64,000 nt of DNA from Melieria omissa (lineage: Eukaryota > Arthropoda > Insecta > Diptera > Ulidiidae): NCBI GenBank assembly GCA_963971225.1, contig OZ020269.1:27569783-27633782 (forward strand). Reading direction: 5' to 3'. Positions 33,510-45,699 of this stretch are shown here, in pieces. The notes beneath the pieces were generated by a model. The model made no database searches. It was given only the letters and a program-made list of their open reading frames with translations, and had not been told where the DNA came from. A program made the translations under genes and the position numbers. Numbering within the stretch: position 1 is the stretch's first letter; every line of letters begins with the position of its first letter.

Positions 33510-34800
33510 TTCTTTTATTTTGTTTTTATTTATTTTGTTTTGTTTTATTTTATTTTACTTTGCTTGATTTTATTTTATTTTATTTTATTTTATTTTATTT
33601 TATTTATTTTATTTTGTTTTGTTTTGTTTTATTTTATTTTATTTTATTTTATTTTATTTTATTTTATTTTGTTTTGTTTTATTTTATATTATATTATATT
33701 ATATTATATTATATTATATTATATTATATTATATTATATTATATTATATTATATTATATTATATTATATTATATTATATTATATTATATTATATTATATT
33801 ATATTATATTATATTATATTATATTATATTATATTATATTATATTATATTATATTATATTATATTATATTATATTATATTATATTATATTATATTATATT
33901 ATATTATATTATATTATATTATATTATATTATATTATATTATATTATATTATATTATATTATATTATTTTATTTTATTTTATTTTATTTTATTTTATTTT
34001 ATTTTATTCTATTTTATTTTATTTTATTTTATTTTATTTTATTTTATTTTATTTTATTTTATTTTATTTTATTTTATTCTATTTGATTTAATTTAATTTT
34101 GTTTTATTTTGTTTTATTTTATTTCATTTTATTTTATTTTATTTTATTTTATTTTATTTTATTTTATTTTATATTATTTTATTTTATTTTATTTTATTTT
34201 ATTTTATTTTATTTTATTTTATTTTATTTTATTTTATTTTATTTTATTTTATTGTATTTTATGTTATTTTTTATTTTATTTATTTTATTTGTTTTATTTA
34301 TTTTATTTATTTTATTTATTTTATTTATTTTATTTATTTTATTTATTTTATTTATTTTATTTATTTTATTTATTTTATTTATTTTATTTATTTTATTTAT
34401 TTTATTTATTTTATTTATTTTATTTATTTAATTTATTTTATTTATTTTATTTATTTTATTTATTTTATTTTATTTTATTTTATTTTATTTTATTTTATTT
34501 TATTTTATTTTATTTTATTTTATTTTATTTTATTTTATTTATTTAATTTAATTTTGTTTTATTTTATTTAATTTTGTTTTATTTTGTTTTATTTTATATT
34601 ATTTTATTTTATTTTATTTTATTTTATGTTATTTTTTATTTTATTTATTTTATTTATTTTATTTATTTTATTTATTTTATTTTATTTTATTTTATTTTGT
34701 TTTGTTTTATTTTATTTTATTTTATTTTATTTTATTTTATTTTATTTTATTTTATTTTTTTGATTTTGTTTAACATAATTTTATTTTATTTTATTTTATT
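33510..34800. repeat. 1.3-kb simple-sequence block: (TTTTA)n, (ATATT)n and TTTTATTTA repeats
   Basis: Homogeneous (ATATT)n spans about 33686-33966, close to 56 uninterrupted copies. It is flanked by imperfect (TTTTA)n and, at about 34283-34460, by a 9-bp TTTTATTTA repeat. TTTTG variants are interspersed. Open frames of up to 183 codons through it encode only I/L/Y/F runs and are artefacts of the period. Confidence 0.97.
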
Positions 34801-37800
34801 TTTACAAAAAATTACAAAAAAATTCCAAACATTTCTAGAAATTGCTACAATTCATGTAGTTAAAATTCTGATCAGAAATTCTTCACTTCTGACGGCTCGT
34901 GTGAAATTGTTCATAAATTTTTTTAAATATCAACAAATTTTTAATCTTTGGACTTTGTACTGAAGACTCAGAAACAAATTAAGATTTATATGTTTGTCAC
35001 TTTTAATGGTTTTTTTTAATTAATGATTTACTTTGTGTATGAATTCAACAAGTAAATTGCGTCACAATACTGAAAATTCAACTGATTAGGTATGCAAACA
35101 ACGTTGCCTGATTCATATACAATATGTGACCAAAAAGGCAACTTAAACGTGTGCCATGTATATATGTATTCATTTATGCAATACATACAGGTGTCATTGG
35201 TTATTTCAACTGAAAACGCCCACCATTGGTCTCTCTGCTTGTAAAAGAGGTAACACGTGTAGCAGCCCAAAGAAATAAGAACTGAATATTTCTGTCTGAC
35301 AACCTACTCGTAATTCAGCAAAACATATTTACATATCACTCGAATTGATACTTCCATTCATACTCCTCAATCGTTCATGCCAAAAATACTCAAATACCTA
35401 ACTTGTATTTTTATTTGGCATCTTTCAGCGTTCCAACGCTATTGGCTTTATTTATAGCCAACTTTAAATTGGTCTTAGATGAAAAAAATCCCCGTCTACT
35501 CTCATTCATGCATGTTTTATATCCTTGTGTCTCATCTATTTTGAGCACATTTTACATTTTCCACATTATGTCAGGCAATTTTCAATCGATAAATGCAAAC
35601 ATTCTTGTGCACAATTTTCCATAAATATTTGCAATCTATTTTTTGCACATTCAACACGTAATTTCCCTCAAACCTGATAAACAATATAACTGAAGTATCA
35701 AAATTTCGTCAAACACAGCGTCAACAAATTGTTTTTGTTGTTATTTGGCAATTGTGCCTATTGTGTAAACATAACGCTGGCTCGGAGTCTGAGTTTAATG
35801 CGCAGCAAATCAGCTCAAGACACGCAACGATTGACGTCAAAACATTGTTACGGCTCATGCAGGACATCTTCTCTCCCGCTCTCTCTCTCTCAGATTACAC
35901 TGTCTAATTTTCTAGGTTTGATTACCTTTGCACAACTTGAACGATTGACGTTAGCTGTCAAATGCAGTTCATGCAAAATCGATTCATGTCTATGGCACTC
36001 AATGAGAAAACATTTGTAACCCGGAAATTTTTCAGTCCAGCCTCGTAGCTGACTTACTCTCCAACAAATTTTGATCGCACCCCAGTGAGGCTAATTTTTT
36101 AAGACTTTTCACGCTCTTTGCTTCGCACCTTTGCAGAATTAAACTGATTTACAAAAAACAATTTACAAAAAAACAAATTTATATTTCCCACATTTTTCAC
36201 ATAAATCGAACAACATTCAATTTGTTGGATTTGTTCGCTTCACTTTACTCAATTCGTATGAAATTTTTGGTACAAGTTTTTGCAATTTCTGGGAACTGAG
36301 AATTTTGCATCAAGTGCCTGAAAGCAATAAATCGGTCGATGAACTTCATGGAAAATGTTTCGAATTTATATAAAAAAAACATTTTAGCGCTACGTTTCTG
36401 CCGTTGCTATTTATTCTTATTGATCTGTAAAGAATTTTGTTGCTGTATGCAACTTTTTTGCAAATCGTTTCGTTTTTTTCATTCATTTTTATATTGTTCC
36501 ATATTTTCGCTTTTCAATTTGCCTTTTTTTCTGCTGTTTGTGTGTGAAACAAGTGTGTGTGTGGAAATTGATCCTTGTACGCCAAATGGATAAGCTTCAT
36601 GCAAGCATGTAAATATTTATGGACATATATAGGTACATACATACATATTATATGTTCCGATGTACATATTAAGTTCTCCTTAAGTGAGGGAAGAAAAGTA
36701 TAAAACAGCTGATAGAAGCACACAAAAATTTGCATATTAAATTAAATTGCCATACTTGAGTGTGAAAGTCTCATTTATAATTGCCAACTTTGCACTACGT
36801 GTCCACGAAATATTGATTCCTTTGTCTTTTTACTATTTAACATTTTGTCTTCATTTTTTCCACTGGGTGTACACACAAAAGTTTATAGCTTCGCGCGCCG
36901 CGTGTAATGGAAAACATTTGTGAATTTTCAACAAGTATTGATTGATTGATTGATTGACTGACTGTGGGAGTGACATGGCGTGTATTCGTTTTTACTGCCA
37001 GCAGAGACAACGCCAACGACTCACTGCTTTCGCAGTGTTCGTATCTTTACATAAACGCAATTCTTGTTGTTGTGGCTTTACTATTTTTTAAACTAAACTA
37101 TCAGTAACTTATTTGCATAGATTAGAATTTCATGAGGAAATCATAGAAAATTTTTCGAAGTTACAATTCTTAGAAAAAATCCAAACGCACTTTGCCAATT
37201 AAAAATAAAACAAAATTTAGGGGAATTTTACAAATTGATATTTATAGGAAATGTAAATGTATACTGAGAAATGTATATAGAGAATTATGTAAAATTTTTT
37301 TTAATATTTTTTAAAATATTTGGAATATGTAAAACTCAAACAACCAAATTTTGTGTTGAAATTAATCAATAAATAAAGATTTATGGGTTTGTTTAAAAGA
37401 TAAAAATTAGTATGAGAATTTTTAAAGAGGTTGGAAATCCATTTCCTCTTGTTTCAGTAGTGGCTGGTTTTATTTTTTAATCGGAGCTTTAAGCTTCATT
37501 GAGAACCACATACCAACAGTGACCCCATAAATCAGAGTCTTTCCTTCCCAACACAATAAAAGAAGCTTTCGATAGAAACAAACTGTCCAAACAGTTTTCA
37601 GTTGTCTATGTTTGACAGTTTTATTCATTCAAATTTACCTTTTTTTTACTTTAAATTTTATTTTGAAAATCCCTCATCAATTCAATTGATCTTCAACAGT
37701 TTGAGATTTACTTGAAGTTTATGGCCCCAACAATCGACCAGCCAAGCGTGAAGTGCACTGGGCCCCCATACCAGCAGACATGTGTTCGATTCCTACCTGA

Positions 37801-38299
37801 CTTGGTCCCCCACTTTCCTAAACTTATAATCTTACCTTCTTTCTAATTGTTTGGCATTCGTTCAGCATTACCCAATCAAATCTTTTGCTCAAACTTCTAT
37901 CTTCTCCAATTCAATCAGTTGTGATTAGAAGCGACATAGCAAAACAATGGAATAATATGAAAATGCCTAATAAGTAATTCGATACTTTGACATGCAAAAT
38001 TATTGCAGAAATTCTTTAATTTATATCAAATTACTTGAATAATAATTGACTTGAAAATTTGAATGCTTTGAGGCAATCATGTTGTTAATTATCACTGCTG
38101 AAATTGAATGCTATGCCATTCAAGTCTGCGAATGTTTTCAAGCCAGTTGTGCTTGAAAAAAATTGAGCTAAATTGGACCAAAAAAAAACAGTAAACCTGG
38201 AAAAGCCGAGGTGGCCATTTGTTAGAAATAATATTTAAAAATTAATAGTATGTGAACATGAATTGCAATGGTGATTTGCTCATTTTCTAAGTGTATAAC
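34801..38299. other. Host non-coding DNA, AT-rich
   Basis: No gene is recognised. Minor features: a CT run at 35870-35893, an ATTG microsatellite (attgattgattgattgac) near 36940-36960 and TA/CA microsatellite near 36625-36660. A weak tRNA-like B box (gtgttcgattcct) near 37780 could be a worn SINE. Confidence 0.45.
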
Positions 38300-38319
38300 T
38301 CTGTGTTTCTTTCGATATT

Positions 38320-38520
38320 TGTCCTGAATATGAATATTGATAGGTTTATCAACATAGATATGAAGTTCTCAGGGCATAGCAGAACCGATTGCGACAACTG
38401 CCGAGCACTATGGAGCTTCCTGTCCATGAGGAAAAGGGAATTTGTACTGAACCCTATTTGGCCGTCAGTTGAAGTCATTACTGGACATTGCACTATTAGG
38501 CCTATGCTAGTAACATAATG
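38320..38520 (+). pseudogene. Remnant of LINE ORF2 C-terminal region
   Basis: The frame contains DCDNCRALWSFLSMRKREF followed by VITGHCTIRPMLV. An ITGHC motif after the RNase H domain is characteristic of ORF2 ends in R1/jockey-type LINEs, normally followed by a CCHC-like segment. A stop follows directly and the cysteine segment is lost. Confidence 0.5.
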
Positions 38521-38564
38521 TGTCTAAAAATAGAAGCTATAGAGATGAAGAAAAGATAGGAAGG

Positions 38565-38718
38565 ATAGGTTGTAGTGGCTGCCTCTACATGAGATACACT
38601 GAGGCCTCTGTATGGACCCGGTCTGATACCACAAGCTCCACAAGTTAGGGGGAAAGAAGCGACCTACAGTTTCCGCCAAATCCGAACGGCGATTTTTGGC
38701 AACTTTCCTTTCAAACTT
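38565..38718 (-). repeat. tRNA-derived SINE, copy S5 (body only)
   Basis: Inverted match to the body and tail part of the SINE at 28376-28712: after reverse complementation, cggatttggcggaaactg, tgtaggtcgc, tggtatcagaccgggtc and ggcagccactacaacct. The tRNA-like head is absent. Confidence 0.65.
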
Positions 38719-38734
38719 TGAGGTTTTACCTTAA

Positions 38735-39241
38735 CCCTTTCGTTACAGCTTTTTACTGGGAAAAGTTAAAATTCTAAATTTTACGTTTTATGCTGCTTCG
38801 TGGTTATATTAGTAACATTCCATAACAAATTTTTAATTTTTATATTCGGGCCCTGTATTTTAGAGTGTTTTTCTATGAGAGCAACCACAGCGTTGTGGCT
38901 GTAATAATTATTTAAACATTAAACTTTTTACGCATAACGAAAATTTGAATATTTCTTCATTTACTTCAGTCAAAATTTAAACCAAAAAAACTATAAATTG
39001 AAAGAAAATGTCAAATTAAAAAGTTATCTAATTTTTTCTGCTTCTTCTTCCTTTACTATGTCAAGATATGCCATTAAAAAACGTGTATTCTGCTCTTCTT
39101 TAAACTTAAATATTCAGTTTATTAATTTCGTATTTTTTTTAAAACTTCAAACTATTCTAAGGACAAAAAAAATTTATTCCTGAAACAATAGAGGATGCAG
39201 ACGACCACAAAGTAGCATGTTGCAACAAAATAGCGAAAGGG
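38735..39241. mobile_element. TTAA-type miniature element C
   Basis: TTAA (38731-38734), then CCCTTTCG at the left; CGAAAGGG then TTAT (39242-39245, one mismatch to TTAA) at the right. Length 507 bp. An internal palindrome, ccacagcgttgtgg, lies near 38890. The AT-rich frame inside is not credible as a gene. Size and ends resemble element D (57728-58233), but I see little similarity between their interiors. Confidence 0.65.
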
Positions 39242-39264
39242 TTATTGTGCCAAGAGTGAACTGA

Positions 39265-39380
39265 TCTGATTCCAGTAATTCTCATCTGTTTTCTGTGGAT
39301 AGCAATAAAAGCACAGAAGTTTTAAACCAGCCCGAGCTGGGAATCGAACCTAGAGCCTCTGGTGTGCCAAACCAGAGGAA
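39265..39380 (-). repeat. tRNA-derived SINE, copy S4
   Basis: Minus-strand B-box region aggttcgattccc (about 39340-39352), preceded by ggtttggcacaccagaggc and followed by agctcgggctggttt and the ttattgctatccac body. Head and start of body only. Confidence 0.65.
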
Positions 39381-39469
39381 GAAATTTCAAACAATAGAAC
39401 TCTTTTTGTGCCTGGACCGCCAACTCTATAAACTGAGGTGAAGATTACTGTTGATCGAAATCTCGAATC

Positions 39470-39615
39470 TGCTCTGCTTCATTGAAAGGTCGAATTGGTT
39501 TGTCCCGTATTGAGATTCCAGAAAAAAACAATAATAGGTCATTTTGGCCTTAAACTTGAAGTGCCACACACACTCTTTCCTATCTAACCTAACATAAGCT
39601 AACCTAACATTTCGT
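39470..39615 (+). repeat. Dispersed repeat with TAACC-type tail, copy 2
   Basis: Relative of 246-400 in the opposite orientation: gtattgagattcca, ggtcattttggcc, cacacactctttcc, then the tail ctaacctaacataagctaac. Confidence 0.45.
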
Positions 39616-41404
39616 CTGAGCCTTGAGTCTATAAATATTTTGTCAGTAGGTTCTACTAGTAGGTAGTACTAAGTTTGAAGAACACTGCATTGCAACTAAT
39701 CAAATATTATTTGAAATCGACTGCTCCACAAATTGCCGAACCAGTTGTGTGTACATTCGCCAATAACTGAAATTATTCAACGAAATATTTAAATGCGGCA
39801 ATAAAACAAACAAATCGCCTGGGCGTATTGCGTCGACAAGCAGGTCTGGCTGCGCAAATCAGCACAATTTTCGGCACACAGACAGACAGACAGACAAACA
39901 GGCAGGCGAACAAAATGCCGCAACATGTGAGCCAATGTTGCGGCAGACAAATTACCAAGAATTTGTGCAATCAACCAGTGCAACAACAACAACTAATTTC
40001 AATTTCTGCATAAAAATGAGCAACAACAACAACAACAAAACAAACTAAAACTACAACGACAACGACTATGGCCGTAAATTAAAATGCAACTGTGCAATTT
40101 TTATGCTGCTTTAAATTAAAATTCACAACAACAACAACGACCAGAATAAAACAATAAATACAAAATATGAAATGTGCGCGAGCAAAGTCTACCAGCGAAT
40201 GCCAAAGTAAGAACGAACAACAAAAAAAAACAGAAAGCTATATTAAAAAACAACAAAATGGAAGCAAAATAAAAACAAAATGCAGATAACAGCAAACAAC
40301 AAAATCATTGCAGGCTGGCAATCCGCGCACACGGCCTATGCAAATAAACTAAAAACACACACACACATACATACAAATGCAAATGCAACTGCAACTTTAT
40401 GGCGAGCGAAAAATGCAGCTGCGGGGGGCGTTGCCAGACGAGACGTAAGTAGGTTGACAGCAGCGCAAACTGTCGCACATTCGCATTCCCGTTCGACGTC
40501 TGAACGCATTCCGAAAGGCCGCTGCGCAACATTCGGCTTACTGTTCAGATGTTTGTATATTTGTGCATACGTCGATTTTCGTGCTGCGTTTTGGCGCGCG
40601 CGGGCACATATTAAAATATTCTCTATTTGTTTTATGCACTTTACATATTTACGCAGCAGCGGATAAATTTGTATCTCGACGCGTTTGCCAGTTGGCCAAC
40701 CAGCCAACAGACCAACCAGCCAGCGAACCGTTCGTTGCGGCAGCCAAGTGGGCAACCAGCCGGCACATTACGTAATCCGCAACACCGACAGTCACACACA
40801 CACACTCTCCAACACACACACATACCACATACGTCACTGCGTGGCGCGTTTTTCGGCCGCCACAACTCGTTGGAAGCGCTCAATCGATTGTTGGTTGCGG
40901 TGGTGGAGGTGTTTATGTCGTCGCCACCCGCCCGCCCGCACAACTGTTTTTTTATTGCTGTTGTTTTTATTGTCATTGTTAATGTTGTTGTTGTGGCTGT
41001 TACACCAAGTGTCACACCACAATTTGTTGTGGGTTCACCTTTTTGCTGCTCTGCGCCACAACCGCCACACTCTCACCGTCGCTTGCGGTCTACCTTCGCT
41101 TGATGAGACAATGTGTTGTTTTTTTGTTTTTTTTGTTTTTGCAAGTTTTATCTCTTTTGTATGCCTTTCGAATTAACGAAATTCTGTAAACATTAAGAGT
41201 CGTTCATTATTTGTTGTATAGTTTTCAAGATATACCAACACATTTCGAATCATATCACTTTAAATAATGTGTAAAATTTTATGAGAATTTTTATTGTTAT
41301 TGGCGGTAAATTTATTGGTGAACTTTCTCACTGCCGATATGACTGTGCATATGTATATCTTTAGGTATGATATATCAGAAACTCCAATAAAATACATAAA
41401 ACCA
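39616..41404. other. GC-richer opa-type non-coding DNA
   Basis: CAA runs lie at 39980-40040 and 40120-40145 and CA runs at 40355-40375 and 40793-40830. Overlapping open frames up to 163 codons have no domain and follow the repeat composition. Region 40380-41100 is among the most GC-rich of the window and could be a regulatory island. Confidence 0.45.
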
Positions 41405-42340
41405 TTATACAAGTAGAACTCGTTCTATGCACTTGTCTCGCATTATCCAGAAGAAGAAAGACTCAACTGGGGAACTTTTCCTTCGAAAATCTAGGGGATC
41501 TAGCCAAAAGATTATTAACAGTCTACAAGACTTCGTAAGAAGCTTAAATTGGTTCAGTGGGTCTTAATGACCTACAAGAAAAAGAAGAAGAACCTACTTC
41601 ATCTTCTATGCACTTATCCAGTGGAAGAAAGACTCAACTGGGCCCTTCTTCTTCGACAACCTAAGGGGATCTAACCGATAGGACTATTCACAGTCAATTG
41701 GGTTTCGTGAGAAGTTCGAAAAGATTGAATAAATTTTGCAATGGACCTTAAAAGATAAGGAAAGCCCACTTCATCTTCTATGCACTTGAACCGCATTATC
41801 TAGAAGACAGAAGATTAACCTGAGCCACTTCTTCTTCGACAATATAAGAGGATCTAGTCGATAGGGCTATTCACAGTCTACTAGTCTTAGTGAGAAGCTT
41901 AAATTGGTTCAGTGGGTCTTGACCTACGACCTTGGCTCAATGAACTACGAGAAAGAGGAGAAGATTATACATCATCCAGTAAAAGGAAGACCCACCTGGG
42001 CCTCTTCTTCTTCGACAATATAAGAGGATCTAGCCGATAGGACTATTCACAGTCTACTAGTCTTTGTAGCGAGCTTAAACTAGTTCAATAAGCCCTGTAA
42101 TGGGCCTTAAAAGAGAAGGAAAGTCTACTTCATCTTCTATGCACTTGTCCCGCATTATCTATAAGATGGAAGATTCACCTGGGCCACTTGTTCTTGGACA
42201 ATCTAAGGGGATCTAACCGATTAGACTATTCGCAGTCAATAAGGTTTCGTGATAAGTTCAAACTGGTTCAATTAGTATTGCGATGGCCGTGAGAGGACTA
42301 TTCACAGTCTACTAGTCTTTGAACAAGCTCAAATTGGTTC
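41405..42340. repeat. Tandem array, unit about 170-180 bp
   Basis: About five diverged units, marked by cttctatgcacttgtcccg near 41425, 41602, 41773 and 42132. Each also holds tctaaggggatctagccga and actattcacagtctactag. Non-coding. Confidence 0.8.
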
Positions 42341-42529
42341 AGTTAATGAGCGAACTTTAATTCGATTAATTGTGCCATCTCTATGAGTCTTCATGGTCTA
42401 AATGGGCTCCTATGGTTTCCATGTTATTTGAAATCACAAAAAACCTTTAGCCAATGCTTCCTTTGCAACTTTGAAGCCAACTCAATACAAATCATTGGAC
42501 AAATGTTGAGTTTTATAAATTGCATGCCT

Positions 42530-42860
42530 CTCTCTTCCACGTTAGAAGATACATGACATGGCCATTTCTAGCTTTTTCATCACTTTTCTCTGCTTTATAA
42601 ATAGTTGAAATACCTGGAGATTTCTACTTCTTATTTAATAGGTGCTTAGTTCTACTATAAAATGTCGTAAATTCCAAGTCTCTCCGTTTTAGGTTAGAAG
42701 ATATATGACATACCTACAAGTTTTTCAATTCTATTATTAAAACTCTCGGCTTTATAGTTCAAATACCTGGGGATTTCTACTACTTATTCGATAGGTGTTG
42801 AGTTCTACCCGAATTTCATGTCTTAATCGTTTCTGGTTTAGAAGATACATGCGTTAGTAG
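42530..42860. repeat. Tandem repeat, unit about 120 bp, 2-3 copies
   Basis: gttagaagatacatgacat, then tacctggagatttctactt and ataggtgcttagttctac recur at about 42540, 42690 and partly 42835. Confidence 0.7.
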
Positions 42861-43029
42861 TTAATCAATTTGAAATTATTGACATTCCCAGGTTTGGTTT
42901 TCTGGACTTTCCGGTGCAATATCTGAGACATTCTACCCCTCTGGGACTTTCTATCTGATACACATTTCTTGTATTTAGCACTTCTGGGTAAGAAGTGTCA
43001 TTCAATTCCAATTCTTTAAGTTTTCTGTC

Positions 43030-44235
43030 TGCAATTTGGATGTCTGACAAAAACATGTTCGATAACATTATCGATAACAGCTAAATTGAGCTGTAAGAAC
43101 AAAAAAGCAAAAACGATAAACTCAGTTAATAACTAATTTGCTTCAATATATTTTGCTATTTGAACAAAACATTCCGTCAACACAAAACCATGTTCGATAA
43201 CATTATTGATAACAGCTAAATTGAGCTGTAAGAACAAAAAAGCAAAAATTATAAACTCAGTTAAAAGTTTAATTGCTTCAATATATTTTGCTGTTTGAAC
43301 AGAACATTCCGTCAACACAAAAACATGTTCGATAACATTATCGATAACAGCTAAATTGAGGTGTGCGATAAACTCAATTAGGAACTCAGTTACCTCAATT
43401 TTGTCTGATATTTGGATGTCTGAGCAGAACATTCCGTCAACACAAAAACATGTTCGATAACATTATCGATAACAGCCAAATTGAGGTGTAAGAAAAAAAA
43501 AGCAAAAATGATAAACTCAGTTAAGAACTAAATTGCTTCAATATATTTTGCTGTTTGAACAAAACATTCCGTCAACACAAAAACATGTTCGATAACATTA
43601 TCGATAACAGCTAAATTGAGCTGTAAGAACAAAAAAGCAAAAGGATAAACTCAGGTAAAAGTTTAATTGCTTCAATATATTTTTTGATGTTTGAACAAAA
43701 CATTTCGTCAACACAAACACATGTTCGATAACATTATCGATAACAGCTAAATTGAGGTGTAAGCTAAATTGAGTTGTAAGAGCAAAAAAAGCAAAAACCC
43801 TAAACTCAGTTAAATGTTGAATTGCTTCAATATATTTTGCTATTTGAGCAAAACATTTCGTCAAAACAAAAACATGTTCGATAACATTATCGATAACAGC
43901 TAAATTGAGGTGTAAGCTAAATTGAGCTGTAAGAACAAAAAAAGCAAAAACAATAAACTCAGGTAAAAGTTTAATTGCTTCAATATATTTTTTGCGGTTT
44001 GAGCAAAACATTTCGTCAACACAAAAACATGTTCGATAACATTATCGATAACATTATCGTAAGAACAAAAAAGCAAAAACGATAAACTCAGTTAAGAACT
44101 AAATTGCTTCAATATATTTTTCTGTTTGAACAGAACATTCCGTCAACACAAAAACATGCTCGATAACATTATCGATAACAGCTCAATTGAGGTGTGCGAT
44201 AAACTCAATTAAGAACTATATAACCTCAATTTATT
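43030..44235. repeat. Tandem array, unit about 125-155 bp, each with a TATCGATA site
   Basis: Nine units contain acatgttcgataacattat followed by cgataacagctaaattgag and a lysine/phenylalanine-like A-rich part. Exact TATCGATA octamers start at 43069, 43339, 43464, 43599, 43735, 43888, 44043 and 44170; one unit near 43205 has a mutated site. Minus-strand open frames through the array are repeat artefacts. TATCGATA is the DRE bound by DREF, and CGATA clusters bind BEAF-32 in Drosophila. Whether this array is bound is inference. Confidence 0.88.
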
Positions 44236-45699
44236 TGACTACATACAAATCCATTGATAATTAAAACAAAAAACATCTCACATCTGAAAAGAAGAAATTT
44301 TTTTCTCTTTGAATAAATCAAACAATGCTCTGTTCATTAAAATTTACCCATCAGTGTAAATTGTAGCTGCTAACTTAGCTTTAAAAGTCCCTGCAAAAGA
44401 TTATCAATTTGAATGCTTTCACAATTGACTTGCTTGTGAAGAATAAAACCGAGATTTGCAAACGTAATCAGCCCACAACGCACAGTTATGTACTCATAAA
44501 GTCTAAAATTAAGCTTTCTTATCGCCAACAACTGTACAAAGTACATTTACAGACGTTGTTACAACAAATGTGCCACATGAGCCAAAACAAGCCAGCAGCA
44601 TTTAAAGCTTCTGAAGCGCGATAAGCGCATCCACTGCGCCTATTCCAAGCGTGTTTTTATTATTAAAAAAAAATTGTGGTATTTATTAGTCACACACACA
44701 CTTATACACAGATATGTACAGTTGTACGTATGTATGGAAGTGTGGCATGTCATAAACACTTATCGCGGAAGAGAAGAATTTTGTGCAAATAAATTTTGTA
44801 TGGCATTTTGTTCTGACTGACAGTAAACGTTGACAATTTAATCGAGTGTTGACCAGAAATTGCGCCTTTGCTGGTCAATGCCTCGTGATAGAGAAAGTGA
44901 AAAGTAACGAGCTACAACTTTTGATCCAGTGCTCTAATCACCAGTTGATTTTATGATTACAACAATTTCCACACTTTCCCACATTGAAAATTATATACAC
45001 GCGAATTGTGTCAAATCCATTTTTCCATACTCGCGTTTCTTGTTTACTTTAACTGTTTCGGTTCAGTCTCGTTCAGTTCAATGCAGTGCAGTTCAATTCA
45101 GTTGGCTTCGGTTCAGCTCAGTCAGTGTTTGCCATATGTTTCAAGCACGTGACGGACAAAATCTTCACGCCAAAACACTCCACACGTCCATAGGCCACAC
45201 ACACACACACACAACATACGGAAGCTTCTCAGCGATTTTGCCGGCTGACACTTTTGCTCTACACTCGAATAATAAATAAATAATGAATGGGGCGTACACA
45301 CGTTTGCGTGAGTCATGTGTCCAGTTGCAGACGCCAAGTAATTTATATATATTGTTCAGTATATAGTATATCCACTCGACTATGTGAACCGCGGAACCTA
45401 CACGCGCCGCTACGTACAAATATTTGCACAATTCGCTGGGAACTCAGCGGCAGCGTTTCGCTTTAGTTGTGTTTATTTTCCATGAAGGAATCCACTGTGC
45501 GTCTAACCCGTAAAGCTTTGCGCCAGTGAATCATGCTAACCTCGACGTATTTGCATTGTATATTTCAATTCAGAATATATTCAGAAAATTTCAAATTTTT
45601 AAACAAAAATATGCGGAAGGTTGCATTTATAAAAACTTAAACCATGAGGCAGATCATCAGATTTATATGAACAACTTGCAGAGCGCCGCGGCTTTGCAT
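44236..45699. other. Host non-coding DNA
   Basis: No gene is recognised. A cluster of ttcagt words lies at 45056-45128 (gttcagtctcgttcagttc and following) and a CA run at 45197-45213. The ttcagt cluster resembles repeated initiator elements, but no TATA box or ORF follows. Confidence 0.4.

Noticed and set aside
33540..34546. Open frames of up to 183 codons on the plus strand
   Set aside because: They translate only the pentanucleotide block into I/L/Y/F runs, so they are artefacts of repeat period.
43133..44011. Minus-strand frames with repeated NLAVIDNVIEHVFVLT segments
   Set aside because: They follow the tandem unit, have stops at unit boundaries and show no family features.
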